64,000 nucleotides of DNA from Edaphochlamys debaryana (Eukaryota; Chlorophyta; Chlorophyceae; Chlamydomonadales): the NCBI GenBank assembly GCA_016858145.1, contig JAEHOE010000117.1, positions 1 to 64,000 on the forward strand, in the 5' to 3' direction. Each line of letters begins with the position of its first letter. Position 1 is the first letter of the stretch. The translations under genes were made by a program, and so were the position numbers. The notes below the pieces were generated by a model. It worked only from the letters and a program-made list of their open reading frames with translations. It did not search any database and was not told the DNA's origin. Positions 44,773-57,500 of the stretch are shown here, piece by piece.

Positions 44773-47700
44773 ATGGCCGTCGCGATGCTGCCTCCGCTGT
44801 TTCTATCTTCTAAGCGACTGTCGCAAGCGGCGGTGCCGACCATCGATGAGGACAACGTGCTGCAAGGCTCCGTGCAACTCAGCCGCACAACCTCGCAGCA
44901 GGGGATGTGCACTATCAGCGTGAATAACAGTCGCTCGGATGCTCGGACAAGCGGCGGGAGCGGCCGGGCTCTCAGCTCAAGCACAAGCGGGTTGTCGGCA
45001 GAGTCGGCTGCGGGCGTGTTGCTTCAGACGTCCTCCTCCGGCGAACTCCCCTCGAGGAGGGCCACGGGCGATGGAGGCTCCCGATCCCGGTGCGTTCCGG
45101 TGGGAGCATGAGACCTGAGCGGGGCCGGCTGAGGTTTCGGGGAAGGACGGGGGGGGCTTCTGAGTGAGGGGGCGGGGGGAGGCGGGGGGAGGCCGAGAGG
45201 GAGACAGGAAGAGTAGGGCAGTGCCTGGGCAGCCACGCTTTCCACTCCCTTTTCTCACTTACGGCAAAGGCATTGAACACCCCCTGAGCCCTGACATCTT
45301 ACCCGTGTCCCTCCCTCACCTAGAAGCTTACCGCAACCCCCACCTGTTCCCTCCCACTACAGCTGGAAAGAGGTTGGGACACACGTGCGATTGTCCGCAC
45401 GGGCTTCCATGGGCTTCGCCACGCTGAGGGACATGGGCGGCTCGGAGACCGTCATACGGCCGGGCGACCTGCGGGCGGTGCGGAAGCTGGGCGAAGGTGC
45501 GGCAGCAGCGTTGGGCGGGAGCGGTCGTGACCGATGTGGCCTGACGCGGGGTGGTGGAGGGTGGTGGAGGGTGGTGGTCCGTGATCGCGGGAGATGGCGG
45601 AGCTGAGGCCATGCATCGTTGCCACTTACATGCTCCACCCCGGCCTGCAGCGGCCAGGGCGTTTCCGCCACTCGACCCAGAGCGCGCGGGGCCTCCCCTG
45701 CTGCGACCGGGCTGCAGGGGGCCTGGAGGGGCGTACCTAGAGACGGCCGTTCGCCACCAGCGGGGCCCCTGGCCCCGAAGCCCCGCAGCGCTCGCACCCA
45801 TCCTCGCCTGACACCAACCGCCCTCCGCCCAGGCGCGTTCGCTACCGTGGAGGCGGCCGTGTACTCCCCCGGCCCCGGCCCCGGCCCTTCCACCGCCTCC
45901 GCCTCCGCCACGACCTCGCTCTCCGGCGCCGCCCCCGCCTCCGCCCCCGCGCCCCCCCTCACGCCGCCCCCGGCGGCCGCTGGCTCAGGCCGGAGGCGCA
46001 GCGTCGAGGGGCCGGGCTTTCTGGGCATGGGTGCGGGGGCGGCGGAGTGCGGGGGCGGGGTGCCTCCGGCCCGGTTGGTGGCGGTCAAGCGGCTCAAGCC
46101 CGAGGTCGTCAACCACCAGGTGGGGTTCTGGGGCCTGTCCGGATGAGGGGCCCCGGGTCAAGGGTGGAGGAAGCCGGGTTTTGGGGGGCGGCTTGGGGGG
46201 GACGGGTCCCCGGGGGTGCTCGTGGAGCGGCCCTGGAGCCCTGACAGCGGCGTTGGCAGGGCGCCGCCCGTCCAGGATCTTGACTACCACAGGGAGCGGG
46301 GAACAAGGGCGGGGGGTGTCGTGGGGGCCGCATCCATCCACACATTTCCGGCCCTCACCGCCACCCCGCCCTCAGCACGACCTCGAGTCCTTCCTGTCAG
46401 AGGTGGCTCTGCTCAAGAAGCTGTCACACAAGTGAGTGGTGGTTGGAGAAGGCCTTGTGGGCAGGAGCTTGGGAAATACTTCGCAAGAGGGATCCCATGC
46501 CTGTCTGGCCCGGCTACTCAGCCGCTCTTCTCTTACTTGCCGGTACCTCTTCCCCGCAGCTCCTGCCCCCAGGCGGTCCCGTCCTCCTCCCTCGCTCATT
46601 CCATCCCCCGCACCCCACGTCATTCCGTCCTCGCCCCCGCTTCCGCACTCCCACCCCCCGCCCCGGCCCCCAGGCGTGTCGTGGACTTCATCGGTGTGGG
46701 CAGCGCGGACGTCAGCAGTGGGGAGGCACGGAGGCGCACCCTGTTCCTGGTGCAGGGTGAGGTGGTGAGAGGAAGGGAGGGGGAAGGGGGGAGTGGGGAA
46801 GTGAGGAGGGAGGAAAAGGGGGAGGGAGGAGGGAGGGAAAGGGGGAGGGAGGAGGGCGCCGGTGGGCAAGGCAGGCCAGCATGTGGAGAGGCGGTACGGG
46901 GTCGAGGCACTGCCCCACCCAAGCCACTCCCGCCTCCCCCCCGCGCCTTCCCTTCCCTTCCAACCCCCTCCAACTCCCCCCCACCCGCATAGAGTTCATG
47001 GACGGGGGCACCCTCAAAAAGATGGTCAGCCGCCAGATGCTGTCCGTGGGCCGCCCGGTGTACTCGTCGGCCGACGCATTCCGTTGGGCGCTCCACATCG
47101 CCGAGGGTGGGCCGGGGGGGCGGCGGGCAGGGAACGGGGGGTCGATGGTTTGCGGCCGCCGGGGCACGCAAGGGAGGAGGGTGGGCGCAAGAGCCGGCAG
47201 GGGCGGTTTGCTGTCGCCGCTAGGGGGAGCATGGGATTGTCGGGCGACCCCACCCCTCCCACCCCTGACCCCAGGCCTCGAGTACCTGCACTCGGCCCGG
47301 CCGGTCGTTATCCACAGGTGGGGTCGCGCCCTGGCCTGCTTGGGACGGAATGAAAGGACCAGGACCAGGACCAGGGCTGCAACGTCGGTGGACGTCCCGT
47401 AGCAAAGCTCGTATTCTGCCTTTGTATCCCGAAACCCGAAACACAGGGACCTGAAGCTGGAGAACATACTGCTCAAGGGCACCGACCCGGCCACCTCGGA
47501 GGCCAAGATCGCGGACTTTGTGAGCTGGGGTCTATCTCGGGAGTGTGGCTGTGCTTGGCAGGTTTAGTAAGGCTCCGGGACAGCCTGGCGGCGGGGGCTC
47601 AGCCCAACAACGTTACGACGTCAGCGGAACGGCGGTGCAAGCCCGTCGGGTTGGGCTGGTGTTGTGGCGGGGCGGGGAATGTGTGCGCAATGCACGCACG

Positions 47701-50364
47701 GACTTGTACCGGCATGCAGACGGGCGCCAACTGCGCATCCCACGCCTCCCTCGCCTCCCAAGTGTCCCGCCCCCCCCCCCCCGCAGGGTCTGGTGGCGCT
47801 GGTGCGGCCCCGCCCCCGCAACCCCGCCCAGGCGCTGGCCGCAACGGAGCGGCCGCCGCCCCCCGCGGCTTCGCTCCGCTCCCGGCAGTGGGCGGCAATC
47901 GGGCGGTGAGCGTGCGAGGCACCGCGACAGCCGGGCCGCCCGCTGCACTCATACCATATAAATCTCAGATCCTGAACCTCTGAGCACTGACTGCTGCTAC
48001 CGTGCCTGGCCGTTACACGGGGTCTTGTCAGAGGACCGGACTTCTAACAACGGGATGTGTTCACAGCGCGGCCCAGCCTCTGCACACGACCTTGGCGTCT
48101 CCTCGCCGCCGCAGGGACGCGCCCCCCACGGTGCAGGAGGCGTGGGCGCAGTCGTTCGCGCAGGCGCAGCGGCCCGGGGCGGCCTCGGGGCTGGCGGCCC
48201 CGCAGCACCTGTCGGGGCGCACGGGGAGCTACATGTACATGGTGGGGGTGGGGGGATGGGGGGGGGGGACTGGGGGGTGTTACTCGGGGGGTGGGGGTAC
48301 TCGGGTGGGGGCTGGGGTGGGAGGGGAGGTTGGTGGGCTGGGATGGGGGCAGGGTTGGGAGGGGTGGGTGTGCCGAAAGCTTACATGCGATCAGGCCGTA
48401 GGGATCTGGGGGGTGGGAGGCGAGGGCGGGGGTGGGAGGGGTCAAGGACTCACGCGAAAGGATGCAGGTCAAGCGGGCGGAACGGAATCTGGAATGGCCT
48501 TATGCTGGCAGGGTAGGGCTCGGGCTCAACCTCTCTGGCCCAACCCCCCTTGCTTTCGCGAGTTTCGCCTCTTCCCGGGCCCCTCCCCCAGGGCCCCAGG
48601 GCCCCTCCCCCCGGGCCCCGGGGCCCCTCCCCCAGGGCCCCGAAGGAGTCAAGCCTAGCCTCACCTTGCATGGCCTCTGGCCCTGCCCATGCCCCCCCAG
48701 GCCCCTGAGATGTACCTAGAGGAGGACTACAACGAGAAGGTGGACGTCTTCAGGTGGGTGTACAGCAGAATGCGGTGCAGGTGACGAGGGCACGCACGGC
48801 TCGAATGAGCACGGGCGGGTGTGGGGGGGGCCAGCGGGCATAGTCCAAAGATCAGCTTTGGTTAGATAGACAGGCGTCCACCAATGGCAATGCAGCAGTA
48901 GGGCCGGCGCAGAGCAGGATGAACGCCGAGTGCTTCTGCCCCGTGGAGACGCCGGAGCGGAGCCTGCTGGCGAGCGAGATCGACGATCTGGCGGTGAGCT
49001 CCGGGTCTGTGAAAGCGGCTTGAAGGAGGCAACCAGGGGGCAGAAGAAGGCGCGAAGGTTGTTTTCGAGTAGAAGTTCGACCTGCAACCTGCCGTTGGCG
49101 TTTGTCCTAGTGTCTCTCTTACCCATGCCTACCGTTTGTGCGTATGCGCAGCCTGCGACGGGCGCATCGGGGGATTCGTGTGAGCCGGTTCAGCCTTCCG
49201 AATCCAACTCCTCGGAGCTTTGCAGCTTACTGGCGTGCGACGAGGATGGCCTGGAGACGCCACTGGAGGGCCAGACGCCGGTGCAACCTGCGGCGTCGGG
49301 GGAGCATCACTGTTTTCGTATGCGTGCGTGCTTCCAGCGCTGCCGCCCCAGTTGCGGCCTGCCCTCTGCCCCGCCTCCCTTCCAGCTTCGGCGTCATCCT
49401 GTTCGAGGTGTTGTCCAGATACCAGATGGTACGAACGTACGGAGAATCTGGGTTGCAATCCTGCAGTGGCCGTGGCCCTGGTCCTCGGGGCTAGGCCGCG
49501 CTGCGCCCTCACTGCCCCAAAACACTTACCCCCGCCCCTCCCTTGCGCTTCCATACCCCACACTTATACCCCCTCCCCGCCCCTTTCGCCGCCCCCCACC
49601 ACCCGCCCCCCAGTTGTGCGCCATATCCGTCGCCGGCACGGAGGAGGAGGTGGAGGGCTACGCCGCGCGCGTGGCTCAGGGCTATCGGCCGCCCCTGCCC
49701 GCGTCCTGGCCTGAGGCGGTGTTGGAGCTGGTGGGGCAGTGCTGGGCGCAGGAGCCGGTGAGGGCGTGCGTGTTAGGGATGCGTGGCGGGGCCCTGTGTG
49801 TGGGGGAGGGTGAGGGGTCCGTGGACAGGGCTGAGGAAGGGCCGGGGAGCCCTCCCAGCGGGCCCGTGCGGAGGAGACCCCATGGTTACCGTACGCTGGC
49901 GCTGCGCTGGGCCCTTGAAGCCAAGATGAGCGATGCCGCCCCCACCTCACCCCCGCCCCCGCTGCCACTGCGGGCGGCATCGGTCGCTCCCCTGTGCCAT
50001 GTCTCGTGGGGTGCCCTGCAGCGTGCAGCCTGCCCGCCCGCCGTCTGCCCGCCGGCCGTCCCGCCGTCCAGTTCCCCCTGATCACCGCCCGCCCCCAGCC
50101 CACACGGCTGATGCCAAACTCCTTGCTCATCTCGCTTGCTTGTCGCTTCAACCGTTGCAATACCGGCTGGGGGGCCAGATGGACCCGGGTAGCTGCACAT
50201 TACGCTGATCCCCACACCGCACCCCCTGCTCCCTGCAGGACGCACGGCCGGGTATGGGCGAGGTGCGGTCCCGCCTGGCCGCACTGGCCGCCGAGGGGCT
50301 GCCCCAAGCCATGGACGCGGCACGGGAGGCGGCCTCTGGGGGGTGCCAGTGCGTCGTGTGCTGA
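44773..50364 (+). CDS. TKL/Raf-like protein kinase with C-terminal CVVC
   Basis: Fourteen exons give 572 residues: 44773-45089, 45363-45496, 45833-46119, 46376-46431, 46674-46756, 46993-47106, 47275-47317, 47447-47519, 47787-47905, 48115-48241, 48701-48753, 49386-49428, 49614-49757, 50239-50364. Kinase landmarks are all present: glycine loop LGEGAFATV (148-156), VAVKRL with Lys236, helix-C Glu255, HRDLKLEN with Asp346, DFG at 368-370, YMAPE (450-454) and VDVFSFGVILFEV. The HRDLKxEN and SFGVILFE forms fit the TKL group. About 75 low-complexity residues separate the glycine loop from Lys236, and the activation segment is about 80 residues long. The protein ends CQCVVC, a CaaX-like box with an extra Cys. 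The 631-base intron 11 carries a copied piece of the downstream cyclin gene. Confidence 0.93.
48831..49318 (+). pseudogene. Duplicated 5' end of the cyclin gene inside a kinase intron
   Basis: Matches 52105-52600 at roughly 90% or better, in the same orientation, within kinase intron 11 (48754-49385). The copy includes cyclin 5' flank, start codon (48919), exon 1 with its donor, intron 1 and most of exon 2, including the LACDE motif. Exon 1 and exon 2 remain open, but the cyclin box is absent, so a functional cyclin cannot be made. The boundary near 49318 is abrupt. Confidence 0.9.
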
Positions 50365-52203
50365 GCGGCTTGCGGTGAGGGCGGCGGCGGCGGCGCCGGC
50401 GCCGGCGGCGGCTACAGCGCGCAATGATTGAAGAGATTAGGCGGCCTAAGCACGGCAAAAGAGTAGCGCAGTGGGTGGGAGATGTGGGAATAAGAGTTTC
50501 CGGGCGCTCATGCACCCATCGGACAGCGCCTGGTCACAGGGTCGAATTACATCCGCATCTGCATCCGCATCTGGATCCGCATCCGCATCTGAATCCGCAT
50601 CTGAATCCGCATCTGAATCCGCGTGCCGGCTGTGCATGGCCGTACGCAAGCATGGCACTTGGAGCGTGGACTCCCGTCGAAGTATGGCATAACGCTGGAG
50701 GTCGGGACATAAGTCGCGGGGGTCGGTCCACGAGCGCAGTTGTAGACCGGTGATTCAGGAATTGGCAGCGGGCCACATGCGCCGTCCGCCGTGGCCTGCA
50801 GTGGCGGTCCCTGACTCCTGGTGAAGCGCTGATACAGGGAGCCCCCCTGGATGCGGGCAGGGCGACACCTGGGCACAGGGCCGCAAATATGTTTGCCGCA
50901 AAGCTAGAAAGCCCGTTAGGCTTTCTTCTTGGCTGGCTGTCGCTAGCCGGCGCTCAGCTGCCGTGCAAACCCGACTGGCTCCTGCGGTCTCCCATCGGGA
51001 CTGGGACTGCACTGGAGTGGAGGCTGGACGAGGACAGGAGTGGGGGTTGGAGTGGCCATCGCCGGAGCGGTCTGGTTGGCCGTGGATGGGGCGGGCCAAG
51101 CGATCTCTACTGCTCAAGCTTTGCCACTGCTGGTGCATGAGTTCTTGGGTCTCAAGCATGCGTTGTGTGGTTGTGTGCTCAGATGCGCTGTTGCTGAGGT
51201 GCGGGCCCTTGTCAGTCCTTCACTGCTTGTCCCGGAGCTCCCTGCAGGGCGGTTGTGCCCCGACTCTGGCCCTAACGGAGCGTGCGGGTTTGGTCAAGAC
51301 CTGTAAGGGCTGTAACATGAGTCGTACCCGTGTTACTAACTGTCTGTCTGAATTGGACTGCCACCTCGGCTAGGGAGAGCCGGAGGCGGGCACTGGGACT
51401 GCCATGCCAGGCTACCGGTACCAGGCGAGGGCTGACGGGACGAAGACATAAACTGTATTGCGTGGTGTCTAGTCAGGTCGGCGGGCGTCAGTTGCATCCC
51501 GCAACGGGACTCGTGCCAGCTTCCGGCGGCTTCCTCGCCTGCCCCTTTGCCTGCCGCCTGTTGCCCTGCGCCCGCCCCTTGCATGGCACATCAACCGCGC
51601 CCGCGGCCGCATGTTGCAACGCAGACGGTTGCAGAAACAGCCCAGCCGTCCAGCGCCGGCGCTCGACCCTGGACGCCAAGGGCCGCGACCGGGGTACGGT
51701 CGCGGGGAGGCCACAGCCCTTCGCCTGCTAGTGCGTACTGGCGTCACACGCATTCCGGCGGGTGCGGCTACCGGAATCTCACCTTACGCGTCCTACCCGC
51801 GAACCATACAGAAGGCTGTGAGCGCGTGTGTGTGCCAGCCGCAAGACTGACGAGGTTTGGCGCCAAGGGGGGTATGATTCCGTACTTCAGAACGCAGTTC
51901 CGCCGTTCTCGAGTGAGTGAACCGTTTCGGAATTCCCAAGAAGCCTTCCCGCGGACCTGCGCTGCCAGCAGCATAGGCTTCTGCTTCCGCTAAACAGGCC
52001 CGGCAATACGTCGTCATGCCGTGTTCCTGAGAGCTTGCCTCGATTGCGGATTGCGGGCCCCATCGCAGAGCGAAGAGGAGCGACCTAGGTCGGTACTCTG
52101 CCCACCAGCGGGCATAGTTCAAAGATATAGCTTTAGTTAGATAGACAGGCGTCCACAAATGGCAATGCAGCAGTAGGACCGGCGCAGAACAGGAGGGTGC
52201 AGG
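50365..52203. other. Intergenic region between kinase and cyclin genes
   Basis: No gene is supported. It contains a 12-bp minisatellite at 50551-50622. TGTAA occurs at 51302 and 51311, but these are over 900 bases past the kinase stop. From 52105 the sequence is shared with kinase intron 11 and is probably cyclin 5' UTR or core promoter. Confidence 0.5.
50551..50622. repeat. 12-bp minisatellite (ATCCGCATCTGN)
   Basis: Six units of ATCCGCATCTGN, with one interruption, in the kinase 3' flank. Confidence 0.9.
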
Positions 52204-54575
52204 ATGATGAACGCGGAGTGCTTCTGCCCCGTGGAGACGCCGGAGCGGAGCCTGCTGGCGAGCGAGATCGACGATCTGGCGGTGAGCTCCGGGTCTGTGA
52301 AGGCTGCTTCAAGGAGGGCAACCAGGGGGCAGAAGAAGGCGCGAACGTGTTTTGAGTAGGACTTCGACCTGCAACATGCCGGTGGCGTTTGCCCTTGTGT
52401 CTCTCTTACCCATGCCTACCGTTTGTGCGTATGCGCAGCCTGCGACGGGCGCATCGGGGGACTCGTGTGAACCAGTGCAGCCTTCCTCCAGCGCGGACTC
52501 GGAGCTTTGCAGCTTACTGGCGTGCGACGAGGATGGCCTGGAGACGCCACTGGAGGGCCAGACGCCGGTGCAACCTGCGGCTTCGGGGGGAGGAGCATCA
52601 CTACTTTCACGCTCGGGGGAGCAGCACTCCCACCAGTTCTTCGCATGCGAGGCGCGTGAGGCCATCCGGTGAGACACATCGCTGCAAGCGTAATGCAGTG
52701 CACTGGCAACCTAGTGCATCCCGGGGGGAGTGCGCAACTGCGTACCAAGACCGTGCGCGCTCCCCGGAATGACATATAGTAAAGAGCCCCACACCCCGAT
52801 GCCATTTGCGGGTGCAAGAGGCGAAGCGGTTCGCGGGTCGATACTTTGTCACTCGGCCAGTCAGTTTTTCCGCGCCCTCGCCCTTGATGGACGACGCCTA
52901 CGCTCCGGATAGGCCATCACATCCCGCGTCACAATCAACATCGGCATCGGGGCGGGCGCTCACTTGCATGGCAAGTGCCGATGCCCTTCCCGCCCGTGCT
53001 CTGAGGCGTGTGACCGGTTTGCTCGCAGGAACGAGCTCTACCGCCAGGAGGGCCTCTGTTTTGTGCCTTGCCGGCCCGAGACGTGGGACTTTGCGCGGAA
53101 AGACCGGCCGCGGATAGTGTCGTGGTTGGTCGAGGTTGTCACGACGCTGCGGCTAAGCGACGAGACCCTCCACGCGGCGGTGTCCCTGCTGGATCGCTTC
53201 GCGGCCGGGACGGGGGTGAGTGCCTGAAATTAAAAGCCCTAGATTCTGTACGTAAACGCCCGCCCAACGTCGTACTCGCCTCGTGACAACCTGTGTCCTG
53301 CGCCGCGTCCCGTTCGACAGACGCTCCCGCCGGAGAACGTGCTGCAGCTCCTGGCGCTGGCCTGCATCTCGCTGGCGGCTAAGCACGAGGAGGTGCGGGC
53401 CAGGGGCTGGGCACACGGGCTGGGCGGTTGCTACCGCCACGGGTGGGGTGCTGGCACGCGGGGTCGCCCGTTGTCGCTTTTCGTATCCTGCCTCTCATCT
53501 CGCCATCTGCTCCCCGGACTCTCATCTGCTCCCCCCGTGCCACCCTTCAAGGTGGCACAGTACCGCGCTGACGACTGGGTGGGGCTGGCGGTGGACCCCA
53601 GCGGAAACCCGCTCTACCAGGTGAGGGCCCAGGCGCGGGCCGGAGCGCCAGAGATCTCACGTACGGCACTGGGACAAGGGGCGGTGGGCATGTCATGTGC
53701 ACATGCGCGCCGAGCTGCCCGTTCAGGGCCGAGCCACATCGCACGACGGCCAAAACCTGCCTCACGCTCACTCAAATACCCGATCTGCCGCGCCCTCCGC
53801 CGCTGTGCACCCCCAGCGCGCGGACCTGCAGCGGATGGAGTGGCTGCTGCTGGAGACGGTGGACTGGCGCATCCGGGTGCCCAGCGCCCTCACCTTCCTG
53901 CGCCACTTCCACCACGCGGTGTCCCACGACCCGGCGTGCGCGGGCCTGGTGCCCTGCGACCCCGCCGCCGCTGCGTCGTTCAAGTCCTGTGCCTGCTTCC
54001 TTGCGGTGAGAGCCGCGTGACGTTCTGCAGCCACGTGCAACCTCGGAAAGCTTGCAGGAGGGTTGACGGAGTGAGAAAGGGTGTTGAGGCATGCGCATGG
54101 TGGCTGGTGAGGTCGGGCTACTCGTAGCGTGCACTGCGCCTGAGTTTACGAGCTTGCAGCTGACCCTGCACCCGCGCTTCCGCGGTCCGCATGCGTCCTC
54201 CCGCAGGAGCTGTCGCTGCTGCACGACAGCCTCCTGCCGTACGGGTACAGCACCATCGCCACGGCCTGCCTGGTCCTGGCGGAGTGGACGGTGCACGGCG
54301 CGGCGGCGCCTACCGCCTCCTCGCCCGCCTGCGACGCATCTGCGTCCGCGTCGGCAGCCGCGCCCATCCCCACGCTGCGGACCGTGTCTGCGCTCACGGG
54401 CCTCACCGGCGTGGACGCCACGGTGCTGGCGCCGCAGCTGGGCTCCTGCGTGAACGACCTCCACAAGCTGTACGCGGAGGCGACCACGGGAGGGCCCAAC
54501 GGCGGCCTTCCCAGCCCAGAGCAGCTGGGCTTGGTGGCCCCCGTCGTCCTCCGGTACACGCAGCCCCGGCCCTAG
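52204..54575 (+). CDS. CYCD: D-type cyclin
   Basis: Activator of a cyclin-dependent kinase at G1/S entry, expected to bind the retinoblastoma-type protein MAT3/RBR. Seven exons (52204-52281, 52439-52668, 53029-53215, 53321-53392, 53552-53620, 53817-54005, 54207-54575) give 397 residues. An LxCxE motif (LACDE, 53-57) near the N-terminus, with no destruction box noticed, points to the D type. The cyclin box starts at about 128 with RPRIVSWLVEVV and includes LLDRFAAG, LLALACISLAAKHEE (Lys186, Glu188-189) and LQRMEWLLLETVDWRIRVPS. A second cyclin fold follows, with a Pro/Ala/Ser insertion near the end. Exon 5 could alternatively start at 53561, losing three residues. Its 5' end is duplicated 3.3 kb upstream. 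Confidence 0.93.
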
Positions 54576-57500
54576 AGTGGCGACAGCCTGTGGCCGGATG
54601 CAGGCCTGGCCCTGCCTGGCCAAGTGGCCCCGGCTGCGGCCCGCTTGCATCACAGCCCTGGCTCTGGGAAGCCTGGCCCCTAGAGGCCCGCGCGCTAGCG
54701 CGGCGTACGGCCGGCTCCTGGGCAGGGCGGCGCGCCTGGGCGTGGCCTGACCCGCCCTCGCACCCGGGCGGCCCTGGCATGGCCCGCACGCGGCCGTCCC
54801 GTCATGCAGGGCCGGCCGAGGCCCTGCATGGGGACTGCCGCGACGGGCAGGGGCCAAACCCGAACCGGGGGCGCCCCTCCAGGTCTGCCGGTCCGCGTGG
54901 GCGCCGACGTCGGCTGGGCCCCAGATCTGAGCAGATGCAGCGTGCCGGCACAGGCGCTGCGCTCTGACTTGGGCTCAGCCGGCATTGCATCATCAGGCAT
55001 GGAGGCAACAGCTTGGGGCTGTGGCATTGACGCGCTTGGCGACAAGGCGCTCGTGCGGAGCCAGCCGTGCGCAGTGCCCGGCCCCGAGCTGCAAACTGCA
55101 AAGAGCTTGGCCGACGTGCCCCGGGGGCCTTGGAAGGCCTTGCGGCCCACAATGGGATGAAACTTGGTAACTAGGCGCGTGATCTCTGGACGGCGTGGGC
55201 CAGGCCCTAACGAGGTCACGGCAGGACGCGAGCTTGCTCAACGAACACCAACGACAACGACCAAGAACGACCGTAATGACGACGTTGCGCGTGCGTGCAA
55301 GACTGCTCGGACGGCGTGCCACGCGAAGCTGTCGACGGCGCGGGCGCTGCTCATTGGATTGGTAGGAGTCTGGAGCTTACGGCGCCTCTTCATGCGGTCG
55401 AGTCGTCTTCTCTCTACAACCCCTGGCATCAGTCGAGTCGCACCCACCAAAAAAATGTAGCGCACGATAAAAATGCTTGTCTCTTTACATATGCGCTGCT
55501 GGATCGTGGTTATGCAGTGATCATTACGACCTAGACGGGTTGCGTGACCTGCCTAACACCGTCGTCGCAACAGCTTATTGGGGGTTTTAACGCCTGGGGG
55601 TTCAACGGGGGCTGCGCCTGACTGCGCGTGCCGGCCCGGGTCCCGGCTTGGGCCCGGCGACGGCAATCGGCAGCAGCCAGCACTGGGGGACTGGGGTGAT
55701 ACTGGTAGCCACAAAAGGTGTTGCCGCTGCGATTCAAGTAACCTGCATACCGCGCTCAACGCTTTTGCGCAAAGCACACGTCCCCGCCTGGTACTCGTGT
55801 GGGCGTCGGGTGTGCGGGTCCGTTCCGGCACCGCCCTCTTTGTGTCACTTGTGACGCCTCAGAGGCTAGCGTGCGGCACGACCAAGCCACCCAGGCGACG
55901 TCTCACCAAGAAGGGTCGGGTTTCTGTGTCGCGCGTAAGGTTGTGAGGCTGAGCGGCCTGTGGCGTTTCGGAGGGACCGCTTCGCAGGGTCTGGTGGGGC
56001 TCGAGTGGCAGGGGGGCGGCCGATGTTGCCGGCGCATGCACTGGTAAGAGGTAGTGCAGGATAGGTACTGACCCCTTCGGACGCAGTCGCCCGCTGCCCA
56101 GCGCTGCTTAATCCGCGGGGGCGTGGCTGGGGGTGTCAAGCCTTTCATAGTTTCAGAAGGTGAATGCCTTAGGCTACGGCAGGCTGGTTGTGGCGTTCCT
56201 TGTGTGTGACGTGGCGCTGACAACAGGCGCTGGCGCGCTCATCGCTCCTCGGGCTTAAAGAGGGGGTGGCGGGTGGCGGAGCCAGGCGGATGGGAGGTAT
56301 GCTCTAGTGCTACACACAAAGGAGAGCGATGCCAACAAAAGGATGTGCCCGGTTCGCGAGGTCGCTGCGTGTGCGTAAGCTGGCGAGTTGTCTCGCAAGG
56401 GCGCGTGTGCCCCAACAGCCGGCGGTTTAAGCTGGATGCCGCAGCGGGATTTGCGGTGCGTGTGGTGGGGGCCTCTTGGGATGCCGCGGCTCTCATGGGA
56501 TGCCTTGGATGGAGCAGGAGGTACATAGGCAAGGGTAAGCGGTTTGCTCTCTTTGGACTGGTAGTAGTAGGCTTTCAGCTTGTAGGTGTTTGGATGGATC
56601 GCACGTCTATGGGCGCAGCTTACTTGTCGTTGTCTTTAGGTAGACACCATCTGTGGGACTGTAGCTTGTAGAGCCAGGGCTTCATGTGTCTTCAGTTACT
56701 TTCTTGTAGAGCTGAGTAGCTTCCGGTTGTTTCGGGGTTCAGGAGGGCTCAGCTCCCCGCAGGCCGGCACACGGGCTTCCAGGTCCCTGGAGCGCGCGGG
56801 CCTAGGCCGAGTCGGTCTTTGGGAGTTGCGGCCTCTGCACCGCCCTTGTAGGGCAGCGAAAGTTCTCGCCCATCATTTGGGGGGCGCCGGGGTCCTTGCC
56901 CCTGGGCTGTACGCATTTCTTCGTTGAACTGCAATGGTTGGTAGCGTAGACAGTGTTAGGTTGAATGGGAGTTGGGAGAGGAAGCGAGACCATTTGGAAC
57001 GTCTTTACTTGGTGGTTACACATGCCGTGGTTGATCTTTGAACCCGCGGCCGCTACATTGCCGTCAGTAGCTGGCGTGTCGCGAATATTTATGGGTAGGC
57101 CAGTGAGCCCCCTACCCTGGCGTGCGGGGGGTTGCTTTGTGTCTGCCTTGAGAGCAAGCTGACAGCAGGCGCCTTCGGCGAGCGGGCAACCCGAGTAGCC
57201 TCATTTGGGCGCGCCACACAAGCAGGTTCGGACATAAACAGGGCAGTGTGTCTGGTATTAATGGGGTGGGAGAGACGATTAATGCAAGGCCTACTTTGTC
57301 AGGCCCCGGGGATACTTGTTTGCCCCGAGGGCGGTCAACCGTTCCATCCTCCCGCGTGTGAGCTTCGCGCAACCCTGTATTAAGTGCCGTTTGCGCCGGC
57401 CAGACGGAAAGGCCTCGCAGCCTCGTCACGCTGCAGTCTGGTCCGCGCATCCTCTCACATGGAGGGCGGCGAGAGCGGAGACCACCTTTCTCGGTTGGGG

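Noticed and set aside
48919..49380. Functional second cyclin gene upstream of CYCD
   Set aside because: The copy ends before the cyclin box and is followed directly by a kinase exon. Only the 5' end is duplicated.
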